The position numbers were made by a program, and so were the translations under genes. DNA of 64,000 nucleotides from contig NC_013959.1 of assembly GCF_000025705.1 (NCBI RefSeq), forward strand, positions 2,364,001 to 2,428,000. Direction: 5' to 3'. Positions within the stretch are counted from its first letter, which is position 1; every line of letters begins with the position of its first letter. Shown piece by piece: positions 34,490 to 42,879 of the stretch. This DNA is from Sideroxydans lithotrophicus ES-1. Its GTDB lineage: Bacteria; Pseudomonadota; Gammaproteobacteria; Burkholderiales; Gallionellaceae. A model generated the notes under the pieces. It was not told where the DNA came from. It made no database searches and saw only the letters and a list, made by a program, of their open reading frames with translations.

Positions 34490-35391
34490 AAACACTCATC
34501 GAACACCTGCGTGTGCTGCACCATACCCTGCGCCGGCTGTTGCTTACCCCGAACGCCACACTGCTCAACATCCTCATCATCGGCATCGCCCTGAGCCTGC
34601 CGGTAGGCGGTTATGTGCTGCTGAAGAGCGCGCAAAAACTTGGCTCTCAAATAGCGGGCACGCCGCAGATCAGCGTGTTCCTCGCCAGTGGAACCAGTGC
34701 CAGCGACATAGGGCACATCGGCGAAAAACTCAAACAACACGCCGGAATCAAGCGCATCGAATTCGTTTCGCGCGATATGGCACTGAAGAAACTGCAGCAA
34801 ACCACCGGCTTGGCGGACGTGATCAATAGCCTGTCGCAGAATCCGCTGCCGGATGCTTTCGTGATCTACCCCACTGACGGCGATCTGGCGTCACTGGAGT
34901 CCTTGCGCAACGAATTGAAGACCTGGCAGCATTTTGATTATGTGCAGCTCGACTCCGCCTGGATACATAAACTTGAAGCGTTGCTGGACTTCGGTCGTAT
35001 GGCGGTCGCTATCCTTGCCGCACTGTTGAGTTTTGCCCTCATCGCAATCACATTCAACACCATCCGCTTGCAGATACTCACACGCCGCGAGGAGATCGAA
35101 GTGGCAAAGCTCATCGGAGCAACCGACACGTTCATCCGCCGCCCCTTTCTTTACTTTGGTCTCACACAAGGACTGCTGGGAGGAATAGCGGCATGGCTGC
35201 TGGTCGCCGGCAGCCTGCAACTGCTCAACCACCAGATCGGTACGCTCGCCCAACTTTATGCCAGCGATTTCAGCCTGCAACACCTCTCTATTGGCGACAG
35301 TCTGGCACTGTTGGGATTCTCGGCCTACTTGGGCTGGCTGGGGGCATGGTTCTCGGTATCGCAACACCTGTGGCAGATTGAGCCACGCTGA
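34486..35391 (+). CDS. ftsX: Cell-division ABC permease FtsX
   Basis: The 301-residue permease has four transmembrane segments: one near the start ([20 protein letters not shown]), a periplasmic loop (about 60-160) that includes [20 protein letters not shown] and [18 protein letters not shown], and three more toward the end ([56 protein letters not shown]). The conserved [20 protein letters not shown] precedes the third. This is the usual FtsX plan. Confidence 0.96.
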   Translation: MKTLIEHLRVLHHTLRRLLLTPNATLLNILIIGIALSLPVGGYVLLKSAQKLGSQIAGTPQISVFLASGTSASDIGHIGEKLKQHAGIKRIEFVSRDMALKKLQQTTGLADVINSLSQNPLPDAFVIYPTDGDLASLESLRNELKTWQHFDYVQLDSAWIHKLEALLDFGRMAVAILAALLSFALIAITFNTIRLQILTRREEIEVAKLIGATDTFIRRPFLYFGLTQGLLGGIAAWLLVAGSLQLLNHQIGTLAQLYASDFSLQHLSIGDSLALLGFSAYLGWLGAWFSVSQHLWQIEPR

Positions 35392-35534
35392 ACAAACAGC
35401 TTGCCGCGCCTAACCCTCCGGGCCGCAATTTGTCGCGCGAACACACATTGGATTACTGGCACAAAATCAGGTATCTTTCTTAAATCAGGCGTTGCACTCA
35501 AAACAATAACCAGCAGGCTTGCAAGGGGAGAACC

Positions 35535-35990
35535 ATGGCATACATGGAATGGACGCGGGACCTGGAATCTGGCATTCCGGTCATTGATGCACAACACAAG
35601 CGCATCATTGAATTCATCAACGAACTGGATGATGCATGCCAAACCGGCAACACCGAAGAGACCAGCCACGTGATGGAAGGGTTGCTCAATTACACGGTGA
35701 CCCACTTCGAGTTTGAAGAAGATCTGCAGGAAAAAGCGGGATATCCCTTCCTCAAGGCGCACCAGCGAATACACGAAATTTTCATGAAAAAGGTCTCCGA
35801 CATCAGAGGGCGAGCCGCCAAGGGAGAGGATGTCGCGCCTGAGCTGTTGCGATTATTGAAGGGGTGGCTGGCAAGCCACATAAAAGGGGAAGACCGGGAC
35901 TATGTCGAGTCAGTCAAGAAAGTTCTTGATAGTGACGATCAGGAGGTTGCTGGCTGGCTGAACACATTACTCAAGAAATTTGCCAACTGA
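35535..35990 (+). CDS. Bacteriohemerythrin
   Basis: The 151-residue single-domain hemerythrin has all ligands of the di-iron site: VIDAQHKRIIEFINELD, YTVTHFEFEEDL, LKAHQRIHEIF and LASHIKGEDRDY. It should bind oxygen reversibly; roles proposed in the family are oxygen storage, delivery or sensing. GGGGAG lies 4 bases before the ATG. It lies between ftsX and nsrR and is transcribed toward nsrR. Confidence 0.95.
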   Translation: MAYMEWTRDLESGIPVIDAQHKRIIEFINELDDACQTGNTEETSHVMEGLLNYTVTHFEFEEDLQEKAGYPFLKAHQRIHEIFMKKVSDIRGRAAKGEDVAPELLRLLKGWLASHIKGEDRDYVESVKKVLDSDDQEVAGWLNTLLKKFAN

Positions 35991-35993
35991 AAA

Positions 35994-36011
35994 TTGCCAC
36001 GTTTGTGGCAA
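35994..36011 (+). terminator. Hairpin between bacteriohemerythrin and nsrR
   Basis: TTGCCAC pairs with GTGGCAA around a GTTT loop, 3 bases after the hemerythrin stop. No long T run follows in either direction, so termination strength is uncertain. Confidence 0.4.
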
Positions 36012-36060
36012 ACTGCCAATTTCTGCAACAGCCTGCTGGGCGGTGAATTCGCTGCGGAAC

Positions 36061-36519
36061 CTAGCGCCGCAGATTCGAGACATCCACAACCACGGTCTTG
36101 CCTGATCTTGCTTGAGCTAGCGGTCTTGCTGCATCCGCAAGCGTGTTTTTCTCCAATACAGCCATGAAGGCCGACCGCCCTTCATACAGCATCGACTTCA
36201 GTCGGCAAGCCGAGCTGATCACGCAGTTGTCTGTACTTTCATTGAAGCATTCCAGCAGATCCATATCGGGCTCAGTTTTCCTGACCACATCGCTCAATAA
36301 TATTGCTTCGGCCGCACGAGCGAGCTTTATCCCACCATTCTTGCCGCGGCTGGTGATGATGAACTCATTCAGCCCGAGGTTATGCACCACCTTTACCAGA
36401 TGATTGCGCGAAATGTTGTAGAAGTCGGAGATCTCGGTGATCGTGGCCGTTTCCCCCGGCTTGGAAGCCAGGTACAAAAGCACTCGTAGCGAATAGTCTG
36501 TGTAAATAGTGAGTCTCAC
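36061..36519 (-). CDS. nsrR: Rrf2-family NO-sensing repressor NsrR
   Basis: The 152-residue protein starts MRLTIYTDYSLRVLLYLASK, the hallmark of NsrR. It has the winged helix EISDFYNISRNHLVKVVHNL and three Cys (ECFNESTDNCVISSACRL) spaced C-x7-C-x5-C as NsrR ligands for a [Fe-S] cluster. Nitric oxide damages the cluster and releases DNA. The start codon is GTG with no clear ribosome site. It diverges from the truncated-hemoglobin gene, and a near-perfect NsrR-like operator lies in the gap, so it very probably represses that operon. Confidence 0.93.
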   Translation of the reverse strand: MRLTIYTDYSLRVLLYLASKPGETATITEISDFYNISRNHLVKVVHNLGLNEFIITSRGKNGGIKLARAAEAILLSDVVRKTEPDMDLLECFNESTDNCVISSACRLKSMLYEGRSAFMAVLEKNTLADAARPLAQARSGKTVVVDVSNLRR

Positions 36520-36552
36520 AATATTTAATTTCCGCAGTTTATTAATTCACGC

Positions 36553-36582
36553 TTGACAAAGAATAATGCCCGAACATAAGAT
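36553..36582 (+). promoter_or_regulatory. Sigma70-like promoter for the hemoglobin/reductase operon
   Basis: TTGACA at 36553-36558 is a consensus -35 box. TAAGAT at 36577-36582 matches 4 of 6 -10 bases with an 18-base spacer. It points to the truncated-hemoglobin gene about 150 bases downstream and overlaps the NsrR-like operator. Confidence 0.65.
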
Positions 36583-36600
36583 GTATTTGGAATACATATT
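36578..36600. promoter_or_regulatory. NsrR-type operator
   Basis: A 23-base dyad has left arm AAGATGTATTT and right arm GAATACATATT around a central G. Nine of eleven base pairs are complementary, and the arms match the known NsrR pattern of AAGATGyATTT facing its complement. It covers the -10 box, so bound repressor would block transcription of the hemoglobin operon, with NO as inducer (inference). Confidence 0.75.
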
Positions 36601-36735
36601 ATGCGCTTTTGAGCTTAACTACACATCAAATGTTAAGAAAGCGTTAAGAATGTATACCATTTTCGTTCTTTAAGTAAAGACCGTTTTGTTTATAAACGGA
36701 CATTGTAGGCTATCAAAATTTGGAGGGAGTGAGAA

Positions 36736-37101
36736 ATGAGCAGTTTGTACGAACAAATTGGTGGTGAAGGCGCAGTCAACGCTGCTGTGGACATTTTCTA
36801 TCGCAAAGTGTTGCAAGATGCCCGTATCAAACGTTTTTTTGATGGTGTCGACATGGAGAAGCAAGCCGCCAAGCAAAAAGCGTTTTTGACGATGGCATTC
36901 GGCGGACCGCACAATTACACCGGCGAAGACATGAGAAAGGGCCATGCACACTTGGTCAAGCAAGGTCTGAATGATTCGCATTTTGACGCAGTAATGGAAA
37001 ACCTGGGCGCAACACTGACAGAACTCAATGTTCCCGGCAATCTCATTGCTCAAGCCGCAGCAATCGCCGAAAGCACCCGCAACGATGTTCTAGGCAAATA
37101 A
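36736..37101 (+). CDS. Truncated hemoglobin, group 1 (GlbN type)
   Basis: The 121-residue globin starts MSSLYEQIGGEGAVNAAVDI and has FYRKVLQDARIKRFFDGVDM and FLTMAFGGPHNYTGEDMRKG followed by HAHLV; the His of that segment is the expected proximal heme ligand. The double-glycine motifs of the 2/2 globin fold are present. Group 1 proteins often act on NO, turning it into nitrate with oxygen. GGAGGG precedes the ATG. The reductase gene follows 14 bases later, giving the same two functions found fused in flavohemoglobin. An NsrR-like operator controls the promoter. Confidence 0.94.
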   Translation: MSSLYEQIGGEGAVNAAVDIFYRKVLQDARIKRFFDGVDMEKQAAKQKAFLTMAFGGPHNYTGEDMRKGHAHLVKQGLNDSHFDAVMENLGATLTELNVPGNLIAQAAAIAESTRNDVLGK

Positions 37102-37115
37102 GCAGGAATCACATC

Positions 37116-38117
37116 ATGTCCAGTATCACTTATGGCGGGCAGTCATTTCAGTGCAAAGCGCAAGAATCCGTGCTCGACTGCATGACTGCCCATGGTGTGA
37201 TTATTCCCTCATCATGCCATGCGGGTCTTTGCCAGACCTGCCTGATGCAGGCCGTCAAGGGAAAAGTGCCAGCATCCGCACAAGCCGGGTTAAAAAGCAC
37301 GCTTGTTGCCCAGAATTTTTTTCTCGCCTGCGCCTGCCACCCCGAGGAGGATATCGAGATAGCCCTCCCCAAAGCTGGCACGGGTAAATTTTCAGCCACT
37401 GTCACGGCAATAAAACCGCTGAATACAGAAATCGCCTGCCTGCAGCTGCGTCCAGACATAAAACTGGACTACAAAGCCGGCCAGTTCATCAACTTGTATA
37501 AAGACACTTCGACGGCGCGCTCGTATTCCCTGGCGAGCGTGCCGGAAATTGACGAGCACTTGCAATTCCATATCAGGAAAGTACCCAACGGCCTAGTCAG
37601 CCAATGGATTCATCAAGGATTGAATGTCGGGGACAACATAGATATTTCGGATGCCTCCGGGGATTGCTTTTACACGCAAGGCCGTCCCGACCAGAATATA
37701 TTGCTGATCGGGACCGGCTCGGGTTTGGCCCCGCTGTATGGAATCATCCGGGATGCGCTTTTACAAGGGCATCAAGGCTCGATCAAGCTTTATCACGGCA
37801 GTGAGACCGTCGCATCGCTCTACCTGTCCAAAGAATTGAGATCTTTGGAGTCGAGCCACCCCAATTTTGTCTATACGCCTTGCATTTCCGGCAATGATGT
37901 TCCGCAAGGCTATGCCTCGGGAATGGTGCTTGATGTGGCGCTGAAAGACAATCCGGGACTCACCGGTTGGCGGGTTTTTCTGTGCGGCCATCCCGAGATG
38001 GTCAAGGCCGGGAAAAAGCAGGTGTTTTTTGCCGGAGCATCCATGCGCGATATTTATGCAGATCCATTCTTGTCCGCGCCGGTAAATTTGCCGCTTGTGG
38101 CTGAACTGCAAACTTGA
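37116..38117 (+). CDS. Ferredoxin-linked flavin reductase ([2Fe-2S]-FAD-NAD domains)
   Basis: The 333-residue protein joins a plant-type [2Fe-2S] domain (SCHAGLCQTCLMQAVKGK and later FFLACACHPEED), an FAD domain (ARSYSLASVPE) and an NAD(P)-binding domain (ILLIGTGSGLAPLYGII and FLCGHPEMVKAG). This plan is that of the reductase parts of bacterial oxygenases. Here it is placed 14 bases after a truncated hemoglobin, so it may re-reduce the globin heme, making a two-piece equivalent of flavohemoglobin (inference). No oxygenase subunits lie nearby. Confidence 0.9.
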   Translation: MSSITYGGQSFQCKAQESVLDCMTAHGVIIPSSCHAGLCQTCLMQAVKGKVPASAQAGLKSTLVAQNFFLACACHPEEDIEIALPKAGTGKFSATVTAIKPLNTEIACLQLRPDIKLDYKAGQFINLYKDTSTARSYSLASVPEIDEHLQFHIRKVPNGLVSQWIHQGLNVGDNIDISDASGDCFYTQGRPDQNILLIGTGSGLAPLYGIIRDALLQGHQGSIKLYHGSETVASLYLSKELRSLESSHPNFVYTPCISGNDVPQGYASGMVLDVALKDNPGLTGWRVFLCGHPEMVKAGKKQVFFAGASMRDIYADPFLSAPVNLPLVAELQT

Positions 38118-38280
38118 AACTTGATTCCATCTGGAGTACTTCGGCCGATTTGGCGGCTATTGCAAAATGGCAAGGCGAACTGAAAGTTGGACTTCCTCTT
38201 TTGGCCAACTTTGGTTACTCTTCTTGTCAGGCCTCGGCTGATAACCGAATTAACTGAATTTTAACAAGAAAGGTTTATAA

Positions 38281-38466
38281 ATGGATTCCAAGACGCGCAC
38301 TCTCGTACTCTCGATCATCGCAGCAGTTGCCCTGTGGCTGGTCGGTGGCTTTGTGTTCAACATGTATATTGGGATGATTTGCGTGATGGCTGGCATCGCC
38401 CTCGTCGGATTGGCTGCCGGCAACATCATGAATTCGCCGGAACCTGAACATACCAAGGCCCCATAG
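38281..38466 (+). CDS. Small two-helix membrane protein
   Basis: The 61-residue product has two hydrophobic stretches (LVLSIIAAVALWLVGGFVF and IGMICVMAGIALVGLAAG) between a short charged start and a polar tail (NSPEPEHTKAP). GAAAGG lies 7 bases before the ATG. I recognise no family. It follows the reductase on the same strand after a 163-bp gap, so it may have its own promoter; whether it belongs to the NsrR regulon is unknown. Confidence 0.6.
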   Translation: MDSKTRTLVLSIIAAVALWLVGGFVFNMYIGMICVMAGIALVGLAAGNIMNSPEPEHTKAP

Positions 38467-38523
38467 TATTTTGGTATCAACAATAGATGCCTGATCGACT
38501 GCGGACAACTCTACAGCAGATGC

Positions 38524-38553
38524 ACGCAGAAGCCATGTTCATGGCTTCTGCGT
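38524..38553. terminator. Perfect 13-bp hairpin between converging genes
   Basis: ACGCAGAAGCCAT pairs exactly with ATGGCTTCTGCGT around a GTTC loop. It lies between the small membrane protein (plus) and the CZB gene (minus), the place for a shared terminator, but no T tract flanks it on either strand. Confidence 0.5.
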
Positions 38554-38633
38554 AATATCGAAGCCGACACAAGGAATGGGATTCCGGCTGCTTACTCCTC
38601 TTGCAGCATCATGGGCATACCCACAATCCCCAC

Positions 38634-39080
38634 TTACATATCAGACTGTTGCAGATGTTTGTTCAGCTCAGTCAGGTCCTGGATGACATCGCGGGAGGCA
38701 CGCGCATACTCGCTCTTCAGTAGCGCATCCGAACCTGCCAAATCTTTTTCCTGCACCTTTTTCACTATCGAGCCCGCCACAAAATGGAAGTTCGCGTGAT
38801 CGGAACGTAATTTATGGAAACCTTCATCGTTATGGAAGTAATTGAGCGCCGCGCCATGGATCCATTTTCCCAGCACACATTGATCATCGCGGCAAATCAC
38901 CATGGGATCCAGCTGCTCTTTTGACGTTCCCTCCAGATAACTCTGCAGGCGCCCCTTCCATTTCATATGCGCATCAATGCATTCGGCTATATTGATCTCG
39001 GAACGAATGCTCTTGCGAATGTTCTCCCTGTGTTCTTCATCGTGCTCATCGTGTCCAAACAGTCTCGAAAAAAAACCCAT
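38634..39080 (-). CDS. Stand-alone CZB (chemoreceptor zinc-binding) domain protein
   Basis: The 148-residue protein has a CZB domain with its 3-His/1-Cys zinc site: His in CIDAHMKWKGRLQSYLEG, Cys in DDQCVLGKWIHG, and the His residues of LRSDHANFHFV. CZB domains sense zinc or hypochlorous acid and regulate chemoreceptors or diguanylate cyclases. A short basic/aromatic N-terminus (MGFFSRLFGHDEHDEEH) precedes it. ATG 39080 follows GGAGGAAAAAGC; the longer frame to 39110 is unlikely. A 7-bp dyad lies 37 bases upstream. Confidence 0.88.
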   Translation of the reverse strand: MGFFSRLFGHDEHDEEHRENIRKSIRSEINIAECIDAHMKWKGRLQSYLEGTSKEQLDPMVICRDDQCVLGKWIHGAALNYFHNDEGFHKLRSDHANFHFVAGSIVKKVQEKDLAGSDALLKSEYARASRDVIQDLTELNKHLQQSDM

Positions 39081-39116
39081 GCTTTTTCCTCCAGTTCCGG
39101 TTAACACCAAACACTG

Positions 39117-39135
39117 ACCATACGATTGGTATGGT
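39117..39135. promoter_or_regulatory. Short dyad upstream of the CZB gene
   Basis: ACCATAC and GTATGGT form a 7-bp dyad with a 5-base centre, 37 bases before the CZB start. It could be an operator, but I know no matching regulator. Confidence 0.3.
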
Positions 39136-39216
39136 TATATAACCAAGCCTGATTGGATGAGTCAACGTATTTAAACTGGCTGTCTCACTTCGAGCACAAT
39201 TTGTTGTTCAACGCCG

Positions 39217-40563
39217 CTATCTCCCCGCCACCGTCATATTCTCGATCAGTACCGAACCACATTGGCGCGCCCCTTGTACCAGCACATCGTTGCCAACTGC
39301 AACGATGTGCTGGTACATCTCCTTGAGGTTGCCGGCGATGGTGATCTCTTCCACCGGATATTGAATCTCGCCATGTTCGACCCAGAAACCTGCGGCGCCG
39401 CGAGAATAATCACCGGTGACCTGGTTGACCCCATGGCCTAGCAGCTCGGTGACGAGCAGACCGCGTTGCATCTGGCGCAACAACCCATTGAAGTCCAGCG
39501 GGCCAGGTCGCACGACGAGATTGTGGGTGCCACCGGCATTGCCAGTGGTTCGCATACCAAGCTTGCGTGCGGAATAGCTGCCCAGAAAGTAGCCTCGCAG
39601 TACGCCGCCTTCCACGATGGTGCGACGTCGGGTTCGCACTCCCTCATCATCGAAGGGGCTGCTCGCCAGTCCACGCTTGATGTCCGGCACATCATCAATG
39701 TGGACATGCCCGGAAAAGACGGGTTCATCAAGTTGGTCAAGCAGAAAGGAAGCTTTGCGATACAGACTGCCTCCGCTCACGGCACCGACGAAATGGCCGA
39801 ACAGGCCGCCCGCAACCGGAGCTTCAAACAGAACTGGGCACTGCATGGTGTCGAGCTTGCGGGCATTCAGGCGACGAACGGTACGCTCGGCGGCGATACG
39901 ACCGATCTCTTCCACTTTCAGAATCTCACGCGCATTACGCGCCGAACCGTACCAGTAATCGCGTTGCATGGAATCACCCTTGCCCGCGATAACCGAACAG
40001 CTGACGCTATGGCGCGAACTGGGGTAACCGCCGATGAACCCCAGACTGTTCGCCTGCACAAATCGCCCCTCGTTGAGGTTGACAGTGACACCTTCGGAGT
40101 TGCTGATGCGCCTGTCGGTGCGGAACGCGGCCTGTTCGCATTCGCTTGCCAGCTGAATCGCCTGCTCCACATTGAGTTCCCAGGGATGGTACAAATCGAG
40201 ATCGGGAAATTCTGTGGCAAGCTGGTCGGCATCGGGCAATCCTGCACAGTCATCCTCTGCGGTATAGCGCGCGATATTGAGAGCCGCATCAATGGTATCG
40301 CGCACAGCCTGCCTGGAAAAATCCGAGGAACTGGCATTGCCACGGCGTTGGCCGATATAGACGCTGACATTTATGCCTTTATCCCGGTTGTATTCGATGG
40401 TTTCGACCTTCCCTTGGCGTACGGTAACGGCCTGTCCAAAACCTTCGGATACCTCTGTGGCACAGGCGGAAGCACCCTGTTGACGGGCATAGCTGACGAT
40501 ATCTGAAGCGATTTGCTGCAGGATATCTGCTGTATGTGAGACTTTTGAAGCGTTGGCATTCAT
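39217..40563 (-). CDS. pmbA: Metalloprotease-related protein PmbA (TldE)
   Basis: PmbA (TldE) is the non-catalytic partner of the protease TldD; together they process microcin and antitoxin peptides. The 448-residue product shows VSEGFGQAVTVRQGKVETIE, ISNSEGVTVNLNEGRFVQAN, MQCPVLFEAPVAGGLFGHFV and VTGDYSRGAAGFWVEHGEIQ, then YPVEEITIAGNL, the characteristic end. The open frame extends to 41001 antisense over darP, but homology starts at ATG 40563. No tldD is in the window. It diverges from darP with a 67-bp gap, as in many proteobacteria. Confidence 0.96.
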   Translation of the reverse strand: MNANASKVSHTADILQQIASDIVSYARQQGASACATEVSEGFGQAVTVRQGKVETIEYNRDKGINVSVYIGQRRGNASSSDFSRQAVRDTIDAALNIARYTAEDDCAGLPDADQLATEFPDLDLYHPWELNVEQAIQLASECEQAAFRTDRRISNSEGVTVNLNEGRFVQANSLGFIGGYPSSRHSVSCSVIAGKGDSMQRDYWYGSARNAREILKVEEIGRIAAERTVRRLNARKLDTMQCPVLFEAPVAGGLFGHFVGAVSGGSLYRKASFLLDQLDEPVFSGHVHIDDVPDIKRGLASSPFDDEGVRTRRRTIVEGGVLRGYFLGSYSARKLGMRTTGNAGGTHNLVVRPGPLDFNGLLRQMQRGLLVTELLGHGVNQVTGDYSRGAAGFWVEHGEIQYPVEEITIAGNLKEMYQHIVAVGNDVLVQGARQCGSVLIENMTVAGR

Positions 40564-40630
40564 AAAATTCGGCAGGCTGGTTCGTCGGGAGGCGCTATCA
40601 TAGCAACATCTGTTGAACCTTACCGACACC

Positions 40631-41152
40631 ATGAACACGCGCCAACGCCATAACGACGAATTGGAAGAGGAACTTCCTCCCAGCAAGACCAAGATCAAGA
40701 AGCAGATGCTCGAATTGCAGGATCTCGGCAAGACGCTCACTGCTTTGTCGAATGAGAAACTGCGCGAACTTGATCTGGATGAGAACCTGCTGGAGGCCAT
40801 TCTGGAGTACAAGCGCATCACCAAATTCGGCGCGCTCAGTCGCCAGCTGCAATATATTGGCCGCTTGATGCGCGACGTGGAACCTGCCCCCATCATTGCC
40901 AAGCTGGACGCATGGAACGGCGTATCCCGGCAACACACCGCATGGCTGCACCAGGTCGAACATTGGCGCGACCGCCTGCTGGAGCAGCCGGATGCCCTCA
41001 CTCAATTACTTGCGGCGCACCCCGAGGCCGATGCCCAGCGTTTGCGAACCCTGATCCGCAACGCACAAAAGGAAAAGGAGGCTGCCAAGCCTCCTAAAAG
41101 TTACCGCGAACTGTTCCAGGTACTCCGCGAAATCATTCCCGAACCAAATTGA
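40631..41152 (+). CDS. darP: Ribosome biogenesis protein DarP (YjgA)
   Basis: DarP is a late 50S ribosome assembly factor. The 173-residue protein is highly charged and helical, with ELPPSKTKIKKQMLELQDLG, LDENLLEAILEYKRITKFGA, LSRQLQYIGRLMRD, LLAAHPEADAQRLRTLIRNA and PPKSYRELFQVLREI, all typical of the family. ATG 40631 is chosen; the frame can be read from TTG 40613. The last 15 codons are copied, with two changes, at 41332-41378. Confidence 0.93.
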   Translation: MNTRQRHNDELEEELPPSKTKIKKQMLELQDLGKTLTALSNEKLRELDLDENLLEAILEYKRITKFGALSRQLQYIGRLMRDVEPAPIIAKLDAWNGVSRQHTAWLHQVEHWRDRLLEQPDALTQLLAAHPEADAQRLRTLIRNAQKEKEAAKPPKSYRELFQVLREIIPEPN

Positions 41153-41180
41153 TGCAGACCGCATAAGCCGGAGGCTCGCT

Positions 41181-41222
41181 GGCCCTTCCCGCACCGCGGG
41201 CTCCGCCCCACCGTGTCAGGGC
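41181..41222. repeat. 42-bp direct repeat, copy 1
   Basis: The 42 bases from GGCCCTTCCCGCACC to GTGTCAGGGC recur exactly at 41278-41319, 97 bases further on. Between the copies lie further dyads: CGTGTC/GACACG (41212-41217 and 41231-41236) and CGCACCTCC/GGAGGTGCG (41222-41230 and 41265-41273). The unit is GC-rich and looks like a REP/BIME-type palindromic element. Confidence 0.9.
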
Positions 41223-41277
41223 GCACCTCCGACACGTTACTGGCGCAGCCAGCCGTTTGCGGGAGGAGGTGCGTGGC

Positions 41278-41319
41278 GGCCCTTCCCGCACCGCGGGCTC
41301 CGCCCCACCGTGTCAGGGC
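41278..41319. repeat. 42-bp direct repeat, copy 2
   Basis: Exact second copy of 41181-41222. It is followed within 13 bases by a copy of the darP gene end, suggesting that the two duplications arose together. Confidence 0.9.
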
Positions 41320-41331
41320 CGCCCACCCAAG

Positions 41332-41378
41332 AGTCACCGCGAACTGTTCCAGGTACTCCGCTAAATCATTCCCGAACC
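41332..41378 (+). pseudogene. Duplicated 3' end of darP
   Basis: These 47 bases match 41099-41145 (last codons of darP) at 45 positions. One of the two changes turns a Glu codon into TAA. There is no start, so it is a non-coding remnant of a local duplication. Confidence 0.85.
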
Positions 41379-41409
41379 GTAGTATAAACCCCCATCAAGG
41401 ATCGAACGC

Positions 41410-41802
41410 TTATGCAACCTTGACCATGTGCGGATGTTTCTCTTCGACGATTTTGTCGAGTATCTGCATCACGCTCATGCTGGCTTCTTCGGCGGCATTC
41501 ATGGCCTCAATGATCTTGTCCTGCACTCCCGTATCGCGTTCCCATTTCTGATCCAGCAGGCCGACCGCCATTTTCACGGAATCGTGCACCTTGCCGTGCG
41601 GGACAAGCAGTTGCTTGAACGACGGCATCTCACCGAACACCGTCCTGCCTTCGCCCTCGTACCACTTGCCGAGGCGGCAGTCATGGTGATCGACCTCAAC
41701 GGCCTTCCTGAACTCATCATTGTCCTTTTGGCCGACCAGCACATAGGAACGTTGCTTGTAAATAATGTGATCGACTTTGACCAGCGAGGCAAAACTCAGA
41801 TC
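41410..41802 (-). pseudogene. CZB domain cut from the chemoreceptor by an in-frame TAG
   Basis: Directly after the TAG that ends the chemoreceptor the same frame continues DLSFASLVKVDHIIYKQRSY and VEVDHHDCRLGKWYEGEG, then LVPHGKVHDSV. This is a complete CZB domain with its 3-His/1-Cys zinc site, normally the C-terminus of this receptor type. It has no ribosome site or good start of its own (first possible GTG at 41742 would remove the first His). It is therefore either lost by a nonsense mutation or made only by stop-codon read-through. The coding pattern after the stop is undamaged. Confidence 0.8.
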
Positions 41803-42879
41803 CTAGGCATAACGCGCTCCGTTCAAAGTAGTGACTGCAGACTCGTAGAAATGTCCGAACTTCTTTTCCAACTGCCCGATCACCCCTTGAGACGAGTTGG
41901 CGATCTCGCGCATTTCTTCCGATTCCACCAGCATCCTGGATGCCTCGCCCTGCAGCATCTTCATGATGCGCCCGATGGATTCGGAGGCATTCTTGGTGTT
42001 CTCTGCAAGTTTGCGCACCTCGTCAGCCACCACCGCAAAACCCCGCCCGGCCTCGCCAGCTCTGGCCGCCTCGATCGCCGCGTTCAAAGCCAGCAGATTG
42101 GTCTGGTCTGCGATCGAATTGATCAGACCGACTGCCTTGTTGATTTCGGAACTGCGGGCGTTCAGTTCAGTGATCGACTCATTGGCATGGTTCACCCGCT
42201 CGACGATGCCGGACAAGCGCTTGACCACATCGCTCACGGAAGTGCGGCTTTCATCAGCGTCTTCACGGGTGCGCCTGGACAGGGATGCCAATTGCGCCAT
42301 GTTGTCAGTGATCACGCGCAGATCCTGCTGGCTCGAAACCAGATTCTTCAGCAGATTGTTGGTGTTGAGTTCATGCGCCCGGGACAGCAGGTGCGAACGC
42401 ATTGCGCCCAGTTTCTGCTCCGCCATTCCTTCCAGCAGGACATTCTGGTTCTCCAGTCCTTTCTTGAAACCGCCATGCATACCTGTTGGCAGGGCTTCGC
42501 GATAAAACTTTCCATCCAGATTGGCACGGAAGCTGGTCCCCTGTTCACGGAAGAAGGTGTTCAATTGATCCAGCATGTCGTTCACGCTCCAGCACAACAT
42601 GCTGATTTCGTCATGAGTTCTGGATATCCCGGTCACCCGTCCATTGAACTTGCCTTGGGCTACTTCGTCCACCACCGCCTTCAATTGCGCCACCGGCCTC
42701 ATCCACTGGCGCACCAGTCTTTGTCCCCAGGCCGACATCCCGATGCTGATCACGAGAAAAGTCACCATGAATATATCCACCCCGTTCAATGCGAAACTGG
42801 TCAGGATGATCACCAGCGTGATGGCCGAGAACGACCATAACAGCACGGAGAACTTAAATTGCAAGGACGAGTTCGTCAT
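41803..42879 (-). CDS. Methyl-accepting chemotaxis protein (CZB domain detached)
   Basis: The 358-residue receptor has two closely spaced membrane helices ([38 protein letters not shown]) with almost no periplasmic loop, a HAMP-like linker, and the conserved signalling hairpin [20 protein letters not shown] then [20 protein letters not shown]. The lack of a periplasmic domain suggests it senses inside the cell. The Aer-like PAS gene overlaps its start by 26 bases, so the two probably make a two-piece aerotaxis receptor. An amber TAG at 41803-41805 ends it just before a complete CZB domain in the same frame. Confidence 0.9.
   Translation of the reverse strand: MTNSSLQFKFSVLLWSFSAITLVIILTSFALNGVDIFMVTFLVISIGMSAWGQRLVRQWMRPVAQLKAVVDEVAQGKFNGRVTGISRTHDEISMLCWSVNDMLDQLNTFFREQGTSFRANLDGKFYREALPTGMHGGFKKGLENQNVLLEGMAEQKLGAMRSHLLSRAHELNTNNLLKNLVSSQQDLRVITDNMAQLASLSRRTREDADESRTSVSDVVKRLSGIVERVNHANESITELNARSSEINKAVGLINSIADQTNLLALNAAIEAARAGEAGRGFAVVADEVRKLAENTKNASESIGRIMKMLQGEASRMLVESEEMREIANSSQGVIGQLEKKFGHFYESAVTTLNGARYA

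Noticed and set aside
40564-41001. N-terminal extension of pmbA
   Set aside because: It lies antisense to darP and has a Ser/Arg-rich composition unlike any PmbA; the real start is at 40563.
41182-41320. Tandem duplication of the whole 233-bp unit
   Set aside because: Only the darP end and the 42-bp element are copied; the sequences around them do not align.
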